Origin: Candidatus Phycosocius bacilliformis
GTDB taxonomy: Bacteria; Pseudomonadota; Alphaproteobacteria; Caulobacterales; Aquidulcibacteraceae
Reading direction: 5' to 3'
DNA length: 64,000 bases
NCBI RefSeq assembly: GCF_003112735.1
Contig: NZ_BFBR01000001.1
Coordinates: forward strand, 248,001-312,000
Every line of letters starts with the position of its first letter. The stretch's first letter is position 1. A program made the translations under genes and the position numbers. A model generated the notes under the pieces. That model was not told the origin of the DNA and searched no databases. It saw nothing but the letters and a program-made list of their open reading frames with translations. Below are positions 55,107-64,000 of this stretch, piece after piece.

Positions 55107-57977
55107 ATGCACATATTGCTGATTTGCGCCGGGCAGACATACAAAGCGGTAAGTGAAGCATTTTTATACGCATTGCGCTTGCGTGAAGACCCCGAGATAG
55201 AGCTGACCATTGTATCCAATGGTATAAAGCTGGCGCTTGAGTTATTCCCCGATTTCAAGCGAACACAGACCAAACTCATATCGGCTGAGCTGGATAATCC
55301 TTTTGCGTTAGGCCCGCCCTATCGAGCCGGCTCCTGCGTTGCGATGGCCAAGCGAAATGCGGCACGCATTGCTGCAGCTGTTGCCAACTGTAAATTTGAT
55401 AGGGTGGAGGTTTTAGACACCTGTTTGGTGGGCCCGTATCTCCAACCAGCCCTCAATTTCTATCAGGTTGGCTGGAAGCACCTTGTGCTTGCCTTGAAAG
55501 GTGGGCAATCATCATCGAGCCATCGCCTGCCTGAAAACGCGCAAAAAGAGCTTGAGTCTCTTCTGAACCAACAATTAGGGGCAGCTGACCATTATTATTC
55601 ACTCGACCCTGCCATCCGCGACGAAACGCATCGTGGCAAGACGATCTCTTGGATTGACCCTTGGTCCCAATTGCCCAGGCAGGCACAAAACCTCCGAAAC
55701 CATGGCGCACACAAACCCGACGTCCCTGTAACCATTCACCTTCACGACCCAATGGATCCGGTCTCGTTTGAGGCGATTAGATGGCTGCCAGTACCTAAAT
55801 CCGCGCGCGATCGACCACACTTTCGAACGACCTTCATATGTGAGGATCAGAGCCCATCTCGAAGTCAAATCGAACAGCAGGCCGCCTCACGCGACCTGAG
55901 CATCGAAGAAGTCCCTGCATCACCGTTTGAAGATGCGGTAAATGGCCTCAAATCAAACAGCCTTGTTCTCGCAACAAGGCATCTCGCGTCCATTGAATTG
56001 ACCTTGCTCAATTATGTGGCGGCCGGTGTACCGGTCTTGCTGGCAAAAGGATCCCCAACGGCTGATTTTCTTTGCAGGTCAAAAATTGGACATCTGATTG
56101 ACGTTTTCGACCCAGCTCACGCAGAAGATTGTGCCGATGCCCTTGTTTCCATTTTAGAGAATTGGGAAAGCAAGAAACAAAATGCCGCGGAGGCAGCAAG
56201 TCTCGTCGTCCAGGGATTGAAGCCAGGCTCCCCCCTCGCCTACGATCGTAAAATCCAATCGGAAGCCCCAAGCGATCCGGCCGCAGAAGCGCGTGAAGCG
56301 TTTGAGCACTATGCCCGCCTCGAGGCCAACTGGTTGCATGTCCTCAAGAAACAGGCGCGCCATTTTATCATGCGGCTGCCGCCGGAGGCACAAGTGCGCA
56401 AAATAGCCCGTAAGGCGCGTTCGATCTTGGCACCAAAATCCCGGCGGCCCCAATTTGAAACCTATCTCACAAGGCTTGGTGCGATCGGTGAGAACAATCT
56501 GCATGAGTTTGATCGAAGCCTTCTTCGAAGCGACGGCGATCTGGGATACGCTAAAGGCCGTTGCAAGGTTTGGGCGGAGTTGGCACGGCTGGAGCGCGCT
56601 TGTGGCAACCGTTTGACGGCTGCTGCCTATGATATTCGCATTATGCGGGCTGCGCATGCAGATCCCTATGGGCGTTTATCCCTCGTCCAAGGTGAATTGT
56701 CGGCAGCCAACCTCGGTCATATCGCAAAATCGCTCCCGCTCCTTGTTTCACAGCAACCCCATGACGCTTTAGAAGACCTGGTGCCACCTATTGATCCTAA
56801 GCAAGAGGACACGAACCCCGCGAGCTTTCAGATTTTCGATGACCGAATTGGAGACATCCGAAAAGTGGGGATTATTGTATCGCTCTATAAAGTTAGCCAA
56901 GATCGGCTCTTGTCATTTATCAAATTGCTTGGACGACAAACCCTTGTGCGCCGAGGGCAAGTCGAACTGATCCTGGTGGATGCAGGCGACAGCGCGGGTT
57001 CGCGCGACTTGGTTCAAGCACTGGATCAACAACTCGCCACGGGCCTAGTCTATGCTAAATCCGCGTGCCGTGTGACGATTCAAGCCGCTTGGAATGAAGG
57101 CATAAAGCTCGCGCGGGCACCCTATCTGTGTTTCCTCGGTGTGGACGAAGCGCTCTATCCGACCGCCCTTGAGGAGCTTAGTCAGAAGCTGGACCAGTCA
57201 CCGTCTCTCGACTGGGTTATGGCATCTAGCCTCGTTACCGAAGTCAATGAAAAAGGCCAACTCATTCAGGACAAGACATTTTTTTACCGTGGCGACATCT
57301 CTGCCGATACGACCTATCTTGAAACCTGCAGTGTCTCATGGGTTGGCGGGATGTATCGGCGCGCGATACATGACCGCGTCGGCTATTACGACGGCCGTTT
57401 TTATGCTGCCGGTGACACCGAGTTCAAAATGAGGACCTTAGGAGCCCTAAATGTTGGCTTTGTCCCGAAAACTCTCGGCGTCTTCCGTGACTATCCTGAA
57501 GCGCGCGCGAGCGGCGGCGTACTCGCAGAGCTTGAAGATACTTTGGCATGGTACGCCTATCGTTCATTGGGCGGCGCAAGCTTTACTTTTAGGAATGTTT
57601 CAAATGCACGACTTGAACATTTGATACATCAATGCGGCGGTTACCGAAAATGCTATAGCCAGAGCATAAGCACGGATGTCAATCTGGGCTTTGTGCTCTG
57701 CAATCTGCTCGCCTTGCGGCAATCAGACATGCCTGGACTGCCCAAGTTAAAAGACTTCTTCCACAAGCGGATGCTCGAGTTTCGCGACTATGACTTTGGC
57801 GGCCGTTTCGAACCCCATGCGGAAAGCCAATTACCGAATGCCTCACGGCTTTCTAGCATCAACAAGCAGTTCAAAGATCTCACAGGTGTCGAAGGACAAT
57901 TCTTTGGTCTGAATGACAACCGATACGAACAGCACAACTGGATTTGGCCAGCGGGCACCGAACCAAAGCCTTTTTAA
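55107..57977 (+). CDS. Large two-domain glycosyltransferase (GT-B-like plus GT2)
   Basis: A 956-residue soluble protein. The N-terminal 400 residues look like a divergent GT-B domain (HILLICAGQTYKAVSEAFLYAL; late motif SLVLATRHLASIELTLLNYVAAGVPVLLAKG). Residues about 410-585 are a helical linker with a repeat-like ERACGNRLTAAAYDIRIMRAA. From about 587 a GT2 domain begins (VGIIVSLYKVSQDRL, ILVDAGDSAGS, metal site FLGVDEALYP near residue 679, FYAAGDTEFKMR near 770). The end (LNDNRYEQHNW) is shared with the convergent 1055-residue enzyme. It probably adds two successive sugars in one polypeptide. Confidence 0.85.
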   Translation: MHILLICAGQTYKAVSEAFLYALRLREDPEIELTIVSNGIKLALELFPDFKRTQTKLISAELDNPFALGPPYRAGSCVAMAKRNAARIAAAVANCKFDRVEVLDTCLVGPYLQPALNFYQVGWKHLVLALKGGQSSSSHRLPENAQKELESLLNQQLGAADHYYSLDPAIRDETHRGKTISWIDPWSQLPRQAQNLRNHGAHKPDVPVTIHLHDPMDPVSFEAIRWLPVPKSARDRPHFRTTFICEDQSPSRSQIEQQAASRDLSIEEVPASPFEDAVNGLKSNSLVLATRHLASIELTLLNYVAAGVPVLLAKGSPTADFLCRSKIGHLIDVFDPAHAEDCADALVSILENWESKKQNAAEAASLVVQGLKPGSPLAYDRKIQSEAPSDPAAEAREAFEHYARLEANWLHVLKKQARHFIMRLPPEAQVRKIARKARSILAPKSRRPQFETYLTRLGAIGENNLHEFDRSLLRSDGDLGYAKGRCKVWAELARLERACGNRLTAAAYDIRIMRAAHADPYGRLSLVQGELSAANLGHIAKSLPLLVSQQPHDALEDLVPPIDPKQEDTNPASFQIFDDRIGDIRKVGIIVSLYKVSQDRLLSFIKLLGRQTLVRRGQVELILVDAGDSAGSRDLVQALDQQLATGLVYAKSACRVTIQAAWNEGIKLARAPYLCFLGVDEALYPTALEELSQKLDQSPSLDWVMASSLVTEVNEKGQLIQDKTFFYRGDISADTTYLETCSVSWVGGMYRRAIHDRVGYYDGRFYAAGDTEFKMRTLGALNVGFVPKTLGVFRDYPEARASGGVLAELEDTLAWYAYRSLGGASFTFRNVSNARLEHLIHQCGGYRKCYSQSISTDVNLGFVLCNLLALRQSDMPGLPKLKDFFHKRMLEFRDYDFGGRFEPHAESQLPNASRLSSINKQFKDLTGVEGQFFGLNDNRYEQHNWIWPAGTEPKPF

Positions 57978-58009
57978 CTCTGTTGTGGAGAGCTAATTGT
58001 CTTTTCTTC

Positions 58010-61000
58010 TCAAGAACTCCAAGAATGCCAGTGTTGTTCGAAACGGTTATCATTCACGATTTCATACCTAGGTCGATTTCCAAGACCAAATTTACTTTGA
58101 TCGGAGACTTCTTGTTTCTTTGCGGCTGCCAATATCTCTAAAACAGCCAATCGGCGCTCAGCAGGAGATAACCGCATGTCAATGTCGGTGATTGATCGGA
58201 TAAACTGGTTCATTCTGACGGTTGACGACACAGCTTCGCGCGCGAATTCAGGATTCTCATTACGCTCAACCATATACTGCGCAACAACTTCAGCCATCTC
58301 AAAGTCAGTGCTAAAGTGCCCGCAGAAGGACTTGCGATAGCCGAGACAGCTTTTAAAGAAAGCCTCTACTTCCTTGATAGGCTGATTATCCCAAACATAA
58401 GCAACGCCTGCTTTCGTGCGGTAAACATACCAAGCTCGCAAGTCCTCGATTTCTGCACGCGGGTGTTGAGTCGTCCTTTCCTCCGGGTAATTCAGGAACA
58501 AGCCAAGAGCGGCCTTGATACGTTTTGATTTCAAATGAGGCAGCATTCTTGACTTGAATTCAGTGTCACCGGCTGCACTGAAAGTTTCATCATACATACC
58601 AAATCGTTCGTGGATCGACCGACGATACAGTCCCCCCACCCAACTCAAGTAACACGTGTCGAGATAAACTAAGCCTTGATTATAGCCATCTCGATTATAG
58701 ATCATCACGTCAGACTTGAAAGTACCACGCCGATCAACCTCGGTCATGACGGTATCTGCCATGACCCAGTCAACTTCCTGGTCTTCATCAAGCTCCTTGG
58801 AGAGTATTTCAAAAGCGCGTGGATGAACGCCTTCATCCACTCCCAAGAAGCTCAAATACTCACCTTTTGCCAGAGCAATCCCGCGGTTCCAAGCCGACTG
58901 GATAGTTTCGCGGTTCTTTGTTCGCACGTATAATGCTGGTAATGGCAATTCTGCCATGAGTTCCTTAAAGACTTCGTACTCGTTTGTTGGGGATCCGCTA
59001 TCAACGAGGATAATTTCAATTTCATCAACTGCCATGAGAGTCTGCGCTGAAAGTTGGCGTAAGAACAAGGGCAGCTTTGATGCCGCATTATACAAAGACA
59101 CGATAACGCTCACGCGCGGACGATTCGAGCTTCGCCGATCGTCCTTGATCGCAAAGGAACCCGACTTTTTGATCTTTTGACTTTCAAACTGAGTTGCCAG
59201 TAGGGCTTGAACTCGTGCATTTGTTTGGCTTTGATCCTCAAAAAGAGCTCGCGCAACCTCTGCCACCTTTCCAAAGCCACCCTTCTCAAGTGCGCGCACA
59301 ACGAAGTCCAAATCGTTGTGGTGATCGACACCTGCCCAGCGCATCAGTCGCAGTGCATACGTCGCAGCCACAATGTCACCGCCGCTTCGCTTTCTCTCGA
59401 GGCGCATCAGTTCGCGGAATAACAAATTCCGTCCAACAAGCCGAGAAGGAATTTCGCTGGCGAGCGTCTTCAACTTGGTGACAATCTCCTTTTGAGTTCG
59501 TTCGGGCAGATGCAGGCTGCGATAGCGGGTTCCTTCTATGTCCTCAGCAGCAGGAACCATCTCTAAAGCACGATCGGACCGATCCGAAACTTCTTGGCTT
59601 AATTTAGCAATGAGGCCGTGAATTCGGTTAGGGTCATTGTAGCCAGGCTGTAATGCGACATCTTTTGGAGGAGGAAGTCGTTTTTGCTGGACTTTGCCCG
59701 TACGGAAATCATGATAGGCATAGGCGATACCCCGTAACGGAGACGTGAGAATAGCCTTCTTCCACGACGGTAATTCTGGCGAGAACCCGCGGTATCCTGG
59801 CGTATGAGGGAATGCGGATGAATCCGACTGTGGGCGGTCGTGGCTAATATCCCGGGGACGATTAAATGAATTTAGCCGGGCTTGAAGCATCGACCTATAC
59901 TCGCGCGCAGACTGACAAATTTTGTCGGCAGGCTGGTACATACTCGCCAAACTTTCCAGATTTGCTTGGAGGTTTGCCCGTTGAACAGCCTGAACCAGCC
60001 TTTCTCGTTCGCCATCGTAGTCGCTCAAAATTTGAATGAGCGCCTTATCTAAGGCACGTGCACCACCTAAATCAAAAACAAGATGGGACAACTCAGGTAG
60101 ATGCGTCTCAATCCATCTCGAGATACCTGCTCCTCTGCTAACAAGTACTGGAGCGCCTAATCTGATTGCCTCCAATGCAACCAAGTTAAACGTATCGGCG
60201 CGGCTTGGCACAACCACAACAGTTCGTTCAGAAAAAATTTCATCCAGCTTCGCGCGGGGCAAACTCTTAAGGATTTGAATATCTAACCCACGAAGCTTTG
60301 CCATGGCGGCAAGGCGTGGATCACCACTAACCCCACTATAGCCTGTTGATTCTGAACCAATTAGCATCGCCCGATTATACGATGCCCGATCCACTGACCA
60401 AAGGGCATCAACAAAAATGTCAGGGCCCTTGGTGCGTTCGCGACGCCCGATGAACGCCAAACTTGGCCGCTCGATACCGCAGGCAATTTTGGGATTCATG
60501 GGCCCAACCATCAATAGCGGGTCGATGTAATTGGCTTCGTACCCACCACTTTTCCTGGTCCACTCTTGACCGTAAGCTTCGCTCAGCGCGTAGCGGCTAT
60601 CAACAGATCGATACTGCAGATGCTCCCTAACACGTAACTCGGCCATAAATCTCTGCGGTGTTTTTTGACCCCATTCTTGAGAAAATGCGGACGAAATTGT
60701 TCCATGAAGAGCCAGACTTACGCTACCAACCCGGATGCCATGCATTTTCATGGCGTCTTCTATAAACAAGCCGGCGAGAGTATAATCTGGTGTATCAACA
60801 ACATCTATCTCGATATTCGCAAAATGCTCTGCAAAAGAGCGGGCGTACTGCCAAGCTTGAATATAATCAGAATAAAAATATCCGATCTCAGCGGGCAAGT
60901 CTCCGACATTGTAGCGATAATAATGATTAAACGGAATTATAGTGCAATTAGGAGGCCTAGTGGCCTTTTTTGTCTCTTTTTCCACAAAATAAAAGAAATG

Positions 61001-61177
61001 GACGTCAGGTCTGTTACGAATAATGGCTTGATAGGAAGTTTGCCCTCCACCAACGTCAGAAAAAATATCATTGGCAAGAATCAAAACATTAGAGTTGTAC
61101 TCTTTTTTTGCTTGTTTTTGCGTTCCCATCTTCTCGTTGGCCCCATCGGACGGCACAAGTAAAGCTTCGACTGTCAT
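58010..61177 (-). CDS. Large two-domain glycosyltransferase (GT4 plus GT2), paralogue of its neighbour
   Basis: A 1055-residue soluble protein. Residues about 28-420 are a canonical GT4 domain (FSDVGGGQTSYQAI, LAFIGRRERTKGPDIFVDAL, VVVPSRADTFNLVALEAI with the two conserved glutamate/aspartate positions). A helical middle with RLERKRSGGDIVAATYALRLM precedes a GT2 domain from about 686 (VSVIVSLYNAASKL, FLGVDEGVHP, FSAAGDTEFKSRM). The C-terminus ends VNDNRFEQHWHSW. The GT2 half is clearly homologous to that of the gene at 55107, but the N-terminal half is not. Base composition is visibly AT-richer than the flanks, suggesting recent acquisition. Tail-to-tail spacing to its paralogue is 32 bp. Confidence 0.88.
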   Translation of the reverse strand: MTVEALLVPSDGANEKMGTQKQAKKEYNSNVLILANDIFSDVGGGQTSYQAIIRNRPDVHFFYFVEKETKKATRPPNCTIIPFNHYYRYNVGDLPAEIGYFYSDYIQAWQYARSFAEHFANIEIDVVDTPDYTLAGLFIEDAMKMHGIRVGSVSLALHGTISSAFSQEWGQKTPQRFMAELRVREHLQYRSVDSRYALSEAYGQEWTRKSGGYEANYIDPLLMVGPMNPKIACGIERPSLAFIGRRERTKGPDIFVDALWSVDRASYNRAMLIGSESTGYSGVSGDPRLAAMAKLRGLDIQILKSLPRAKLDEIFSERTVVVVPSRADTFNLVALEAIRLGAPVLVSRGAGISRWIETHLPELSHLVFDLGGARALDKALIQILSDYDGERERLVQAVQRANLQANLESLASMYQPADKICQSAREYRSMLQARLNSFNRPRDISHDRPQSDSSAFPHTPGYRGFSPELPSWKKAILTSPLRGIAYAYHDFRTGKVQQKRLPPPKDVALQPGYNDPNRIHGLIAKLSQEVSDRSDRALEMVPAAEDIEGTRYRSLHLPERTQKEIVTKLKTLASEIPSRLVGRNLLFRELMRLERKRSGGDIVAATYALRLMRWAGVDHHNDLDFVVRALEKGGFGKVAEVARALFEDQSQTNARVQALLATQFESQKIKKSGSFAIKDDRRSSNRPRVSVIVSLYNAASKLPLFLRQLSAQTLMAVDEIEIILVDSGSPTNEYEVFKELMAELPLPALYVRTKNRETIQSAWNRGIALAKGEYLSFLGVDEGVHPRAFEILSKELDEDQEVDWVMADTVMTEVDRRGTFKSDVMIYNRDGYNQGLVYLDTCYLSWVGGLYRRSIHERFGMYDETFSAAGDTEFKSRMLPHLKSKRIKAALGLFLNYPEERTTQHPRAEIEDLRAWYVYRTKAGVAYVWDNQPIKEVEAFFKSCLGYRKSFCGHFSTDFEMAEVVAQYMVERNENPEFAREAVSSTVRMNQFIRSITDIDMRLSPAERRLAVLEILAAAKKQEVSDQSKFGLGNRPRYEIVNDNRFEQHWHSWSS

Positions 61178-61607
61178 TCAATTGCTCCAAAAAATTTGGG
61201 CCGGCACGGACAAACCTCTTTAACGCCATTCGTTGCGATTTCCACCCATAAGGAAATCATTTCAGTGCCCTTTTGCACAAAGCCGTTGAACAAAACTAGA
61301 GAGAAGAATCAACTTGTTTAGTGATTTACTGTATAGTAAAGTATGCGCCAGCAAAAGGTAATGGGTCCGCTGAGGCTTTTTGCTCAAACCCCAACCAGTT
61401 TAAGTTCAGCTCCATTTACAGCCTAATCGGAGGGCTTAAATCTAGTGGTCGTAAGGTAGTGAAACTTGACTTAAGGGGGCCTTAGACATACCCAGCGCTT
61501 GCCTAATGTGAAGGTATGGACAGACTCCCTTGACCACCATTGGCCACACGGGCAATACCGTCGCCGCGCATTGCCCCTTTTCTAACATGTCATGATTTTG
61601 GAACTCC
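61178..61607. other. 430-bp divergent intergenic region
   Basis: An AT-rich gap between the divergent 1055-residue glycosyltransferase and the FAD oxidoreductase; promoters for both must lie here. No open frame or RNA gene was recognised. The only evident structure is the inverted repeat at 61325-61340. Confidence 0.55.
61325..61340. promoter_or_regulatory. Inverted repeat in divergent promoter region
   Basis: TTTACT and AGTAAA form a perfect 6-bp inverted repeat around GTAT. It includes a TATAGT that could serve as a -10 element, but no matching -35 box was seen. A possible operator; function unproven. Confidence 0.3.
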
Positions 61608-62741
61608 ATGAGTATGGATCGATTTGAGACTGAAGTCGTGATTATAGGCGCGGGGGTAGTAGGCTTGGCCTGTGGTGCCGCGTTTGCACGTACTGGTGCT
61701 GAAACGATTGTCTTGGAATCTGAGTCTCATATTGGTTCCGGCATTTCTTCGCGGAATAGCGAAGTGATCCATGCTGGCATTTATTATCCAACCGATAGCC
61801 TTAAGCACCAAAGCTGCATTGAAGGACGTCGAGCGCTTTACCAATACGCCGACGAACGCGGCCTTTCGTATAAAAAGTGCGGCAAGCTTATTGTCGCGAC
61901 TTCAGAAGCCGAGGATATGGCCATTGAAAGCCTCGCTCAACGCGGATCCGCAAATGGCGTTGAAGGTTTGAACCGTCTTTCCCGCGACCAAGCCACGCGA
62001 CTTGAGCCTGAACTCTTTTGCACCAGCGCATTACACTCGACACAGACAGGCATTATCAACTCACATGGCTTTATGTTGGCACTCCAGGGCGAGATTGAAG
62101 ACAATGGGGGGCATGTCATTTGTCAGTCCAAGGTTGATCAGGTCACCATGCTTGCGGATGGTCGCTTTGAGCTGAGCGTGCTTGGCCCCACACCAGCAAA
62201 ACTGGTGTGCGAGAAGCTGGTAAATGCGGCAGGCTTGCACGCCCAGGATGTCGCGGGGCGGATGGAGTTTCTTCCAGCGTCCTTGATCCCGCGCCTCTTC
62301 CTCGCCAAGGGGTCATACTTTCAATGCACCACAAAGGCTGCATTCTCGAGATTGATTTACCCAGCACCGGTCGATGGCGGCCTTGGCGTCCATGTGACGC
62401 TAGACATGCAGGGTCGGATGAAGTTTGGCCCCGACGTTGAATGGTTAGACCACGCCGACCCTAGTCAGGTGACATATAACGTCGATTTGTCACGTGCGAG
62501 CCAATTTTATCAAGCTATCCGAAGATATTGGCCGGGTTTACCGGATGGGGCAATCGTCGCGGATTATGCTGGCTGCCGTCCAAAATTATCGGGGCCCGGC
62601 GTGCCAGCTGCGGATTTCATGATTCAAGGGCGCGACGCGCATTTTATCAATGGTCTCATCAATCTGTTCGGCATTGAGTCGCCAGGTTTGACTGCGAGTC
62701 TCAGCATCGCATCCCATGTCTACCAACAGCTGAAAACCTAA
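61608..62741 (+). CDS. FAD-dependent oxidoreductase, L-2-hydroxyglutarate oxidase (LhgO)-like
   Basis: A 377-residue flavoprotein of the D-amino-acid-oxidase fold. The FAD Rossmann motif is IGAGVVGLACGAAFARTG, followed by ISSRNSEVIHAGIYYP, which is characteristic of the L-2-hydroxyglutarate dehydrogenase/oxidase group, and a C-terminal NLFGIESPGLTASLSIA. LhgO oxidises L-2-hydroxyglutarate to 2-oxoglutarate. Similar proteins occur in surface-polysaccharide loci with unknown substrates, so the name should be taken at family level. It is 14 bp upstream of the heptose enzyme fusion, so cotranscribed. Confidence 0.82.
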   Translation: MSMDRFETEVVIIGAGVVGLACGAAFARTGAETIVLESESHIGSGISSRNSEVIHAGIYYPTDSLKHQSCIEGRRALYQYADERGLSYKKCGKLIVATSEAEDMAIESLAQRGSANGVEGLNRLSRDQATRLEPELFCTSALHSTQTGIINSHGFMLALQGEIEDNGGHVICQSKVDQVTMLADGRFELSVLGPTPAKLVCEKLVNAAGLHAQDVAGRMEFLPASLIPRLFLAKGSYFQCTTKAAFSRLIYPAPVDGGLGVHVTLDMQGRMKFGPDVEWLDHADPSQVTYNVDLSRASQFYQAIRRYWPGLPDGAIVADYAGCRPKLSGPGVPAADFMIQGRDAHFINGLINLFGIESPGLTASLSIASHVYQQLKT

Positions 62742-62755
62742 GTTGGACCAAAACC

Positions 62756-63982
62756 ATGCATGTAAAACAAGCGGTATTTCTGGTAGGTGGAAAAGGGACG
62801 CGCCTCGGCAGTCTTTCGCGCGACACGCCGAAACCACTTTTGGAAATTGATACAAACCTGCGCTTCATCGATGTCTTGCTTGAAGAAGCTGCCCGCCACG
62901 GTTTTACCGATCTTATCCTGCTCGCAGGGCATTTGAGCGACAAAGTCATTGCCGCCTATGACGGAAAGATCGTTCATGGTGCCAAAGTTCGTGTCCTGGT
63001 GGAGCCGAGCCCCGCAGGGACTGGGGGAGCTTTGCGTTGGGCAAATCCCGTGCTCGACCCATGGTTCCTAATGGCCAATGGTGACAGTCTGTTTGACATA
63101 AATCTGCGTGCATTTGCCACGCATGTTTCTGACGACTTTACCGCCCGTGTTGCCTTGCGTCGGGTAGACGATCCGGCGCGATATGGCGCTGTTCAACTGA
63201 AGAAAAATAAAATTACTGGGTTTTTGGAAAAGAACGCAAATCTTGTGGGGCCAACACTGATCAATGGCGGTGTCTACCTGATGTCACGCACGGTGCTGAA
63301 CTTGATCGACGGCCCCTGCTCTCTCGAGCAAGATATCTTTCCCCAATTGGTTGAACAAGGAAAGCTCGAAGGCGTTGAACATGAAGGTTACTTTCTCGAC
63401 ATGGGACTGCCCGAGACCTATGCAACAGCACGGGTAGAGATACCGCAACGTCGGCGTCGTCCAACCGTATTCCTAGATCGAGATGGCGTTCTCAATCACG
63501 ATGAAGGATATACGCATCGTGTGGCTGATCTGCATTGGATAGATGGAGCCAGGCAAGCCATTCGGGCTATCAATGATGCGGGCTATTTGGCCATCGTGGT
63601 CAGCAATCAGGCTGGCATCGCCCGTGGACTTTACGATGATGACGCTGTGATGAAATTTCATGCGGCGATGCAAGATCAATTAAGCGAAGTGGGCGCACAC
63701 ATCGATGCATTCTACTTCTGCCCGTACCATAAAGACGCTCAAATTGATCATTATCGAGCTGAAAATCATCCTGACAGAAAACCAAATCCAGGCATGTTGT
63801 TGCGCGCAATGGCCGACTGGCCGATTGATTGTGACAAGTCTTTCTTGATTGGCGACCAAGCAACAGACATAGCCGCAGCGGAAGCGGCTGGCATTCCGGG
63901 TCATCTCTTTGATGGTGGGAATTTAGAATCGACCGTGATGAAGCTCTTTGACCAAGGAAAACACAGCCGATGGGAAGCCTAA
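62756..63982 (+). CDS. Fusion of heptose 1-phosphate guanylyltransferase and heptose bisphosphate phosphatase (HddC-GmhB)
   Basis: A 408-residue bifunctional enzyme. Residues 1-225 are a nucleotidyltransferase (VFLVGGKGTRLGSLSRDTPKPLLEI, LMANGDSLFD, GGVYLM), like HddC, which makes GDP-heptose. Residues about 235-400 are a HAD phosphatase of the GmhB type (FLDRDGVLNHDEGY, VVSNQAGIARGLY, YFCPYHKD, RKPNPGML, GDQATDIAAAEAAG). Together with the HddA-like kinase this covers three of the four steps from sedoheptulose 7-phosphate to GDP-D-glycero-D-manno-heptose. The missing isomerase GmhA may lie just past the window edge. Confidence 0.88.
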   Translation: MHVKQAVFLVGGKGTRLGSLSRDTPKPLLEIDTNLRFIDVLLEEAARHGFTDLILLAGHLSDKVIAAYDGKIVHGAKVRVLVEPSPAGTGGALRWANPVLDPWFLMANGDSLFDINLRAFATHVSDDFTARVALRRVDDPARYGAVQLKKNKITGFLEKNANLVGPTLINGGVYLMSRTVLNLIDGPCSLEQDIFPQLVEQGKLEGVEHEGYFLDMGLPETYATARVEIPQRRRRPTVFLDRDGVLNHDEGYTHRVADLHWIDGARQAIRAINDAGYLAIVVSNQAGIARGLYDDDAVMKFHAAMQDQLSEVGAHIDAFYFCPYHKDAQIDHYRAENHPDRKPNPGMLLRAMADWPIDCDKSFLIGDQATDIAAAEAAGIPGHLFDGGNLESTVMKLFDQGKHSRWEA

Positions 63983-64000
63983 AGAACCAGGACCTAAAAG
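63970..64000 (+). CDS. Possible start of the next gene, cut by window edge
   Basis: An ATG at 63970 overlaps the end of the heptose fusion gene by 13 bp in another frame and reads MGSLKNQDLK to the edge without a stop. An AAGGA lies about 10 bases upstream. Overlap with the upstream gene would mean coupling. Too short to identify; GmhA would suit the pathway, but this is a guess. Confidence 0.35.
   Translation, partial: MGSLKNQDLK

Overview
The window is a bacterial chromosome segment, most likely from an alphaproteobacterium related to Caulobacterales/Hyphomonadaceae. This rests on family content rather than a marker-gene search: DUF1192, DUF1465, DUF4164 and TIGR02302/DUF4175 proteins are typical of alphaproteobacteria, ribosomal protein L31 is the cysteine-free type, and gap-pgk-fda form one transcription unit. 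Coding is dense. No rRNA, tRNA or CRISPR array was recognised.

Positions 1-41,430 look like ordinary core genome. On the left are sucD (cut by the window edge) and, about 10.8 kb away, its partner sucC, with a dozen unrelated genes between them. Around these lie a PIG3-type quinone oxidoreductase, a hybrid sensor kinase, rpmE, an ABC exporter, a paraoxonase-like lactonase, a PdeM-type phosphoesterase and two family-2 glycosyltransferases. From 14.6 to 20 kb are a two-subunit acyl-CoA dehydrogenase and a FIST-domain sensor translationally coupled to a hybrid histidine kinase (NosP/NahK-like). From 20 to 31 kb are a secreted M14 peptidase, a GntR-controlled ABC transporter operon with a clear operator and terminator, AstB, an AbgT transporter, ThiE and a Sel1-repeat protein. 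From 31 to 41 kb are a TIGR02302 protein, a TetR regulator whose perfect palindromic operator touches its own start codon, the glycolytic gap-pgk-fda operon with a HexR-like site, a ZauP/DUF4164 coiled-coil protein, an SGNH hydrolase and galE.

Positions 41,430-43,920 are a 2.5-kb scar zone with no intact gene. It holds an AT-rich stretch, a degraded IS3-type remnant, a 5'-truncated IS5-type transposase with a nonsense codon, and a 16-bp direct repeat.

From 43.9 kb to the right edge is a surface-polysaccharide cluster that continues past the window. It encodes enzymes for a GDP-activated heptose or heptose-derived sugar (HddA-like kinase and an HddC-GmhB fusion), three epimerase/reductases, a sugar C-methyltransferase-like protein, a Wzm/Wzt-type ABC exporter, a coiled-coil methyltransferase, a DUF2793 tail-spike-like protein and three glycosyltransferases. 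Two of these are very large two-domain enzymes that are paralogous in their C-terminal halves and face each other tail to tail. The cluster probably makes and exports a capsule or O-antigen containing an unusual heptose derivative. It is separated from the core genome by IS scars and is visibly AT-richer in places, which suggests acquisition or rapid diversification.
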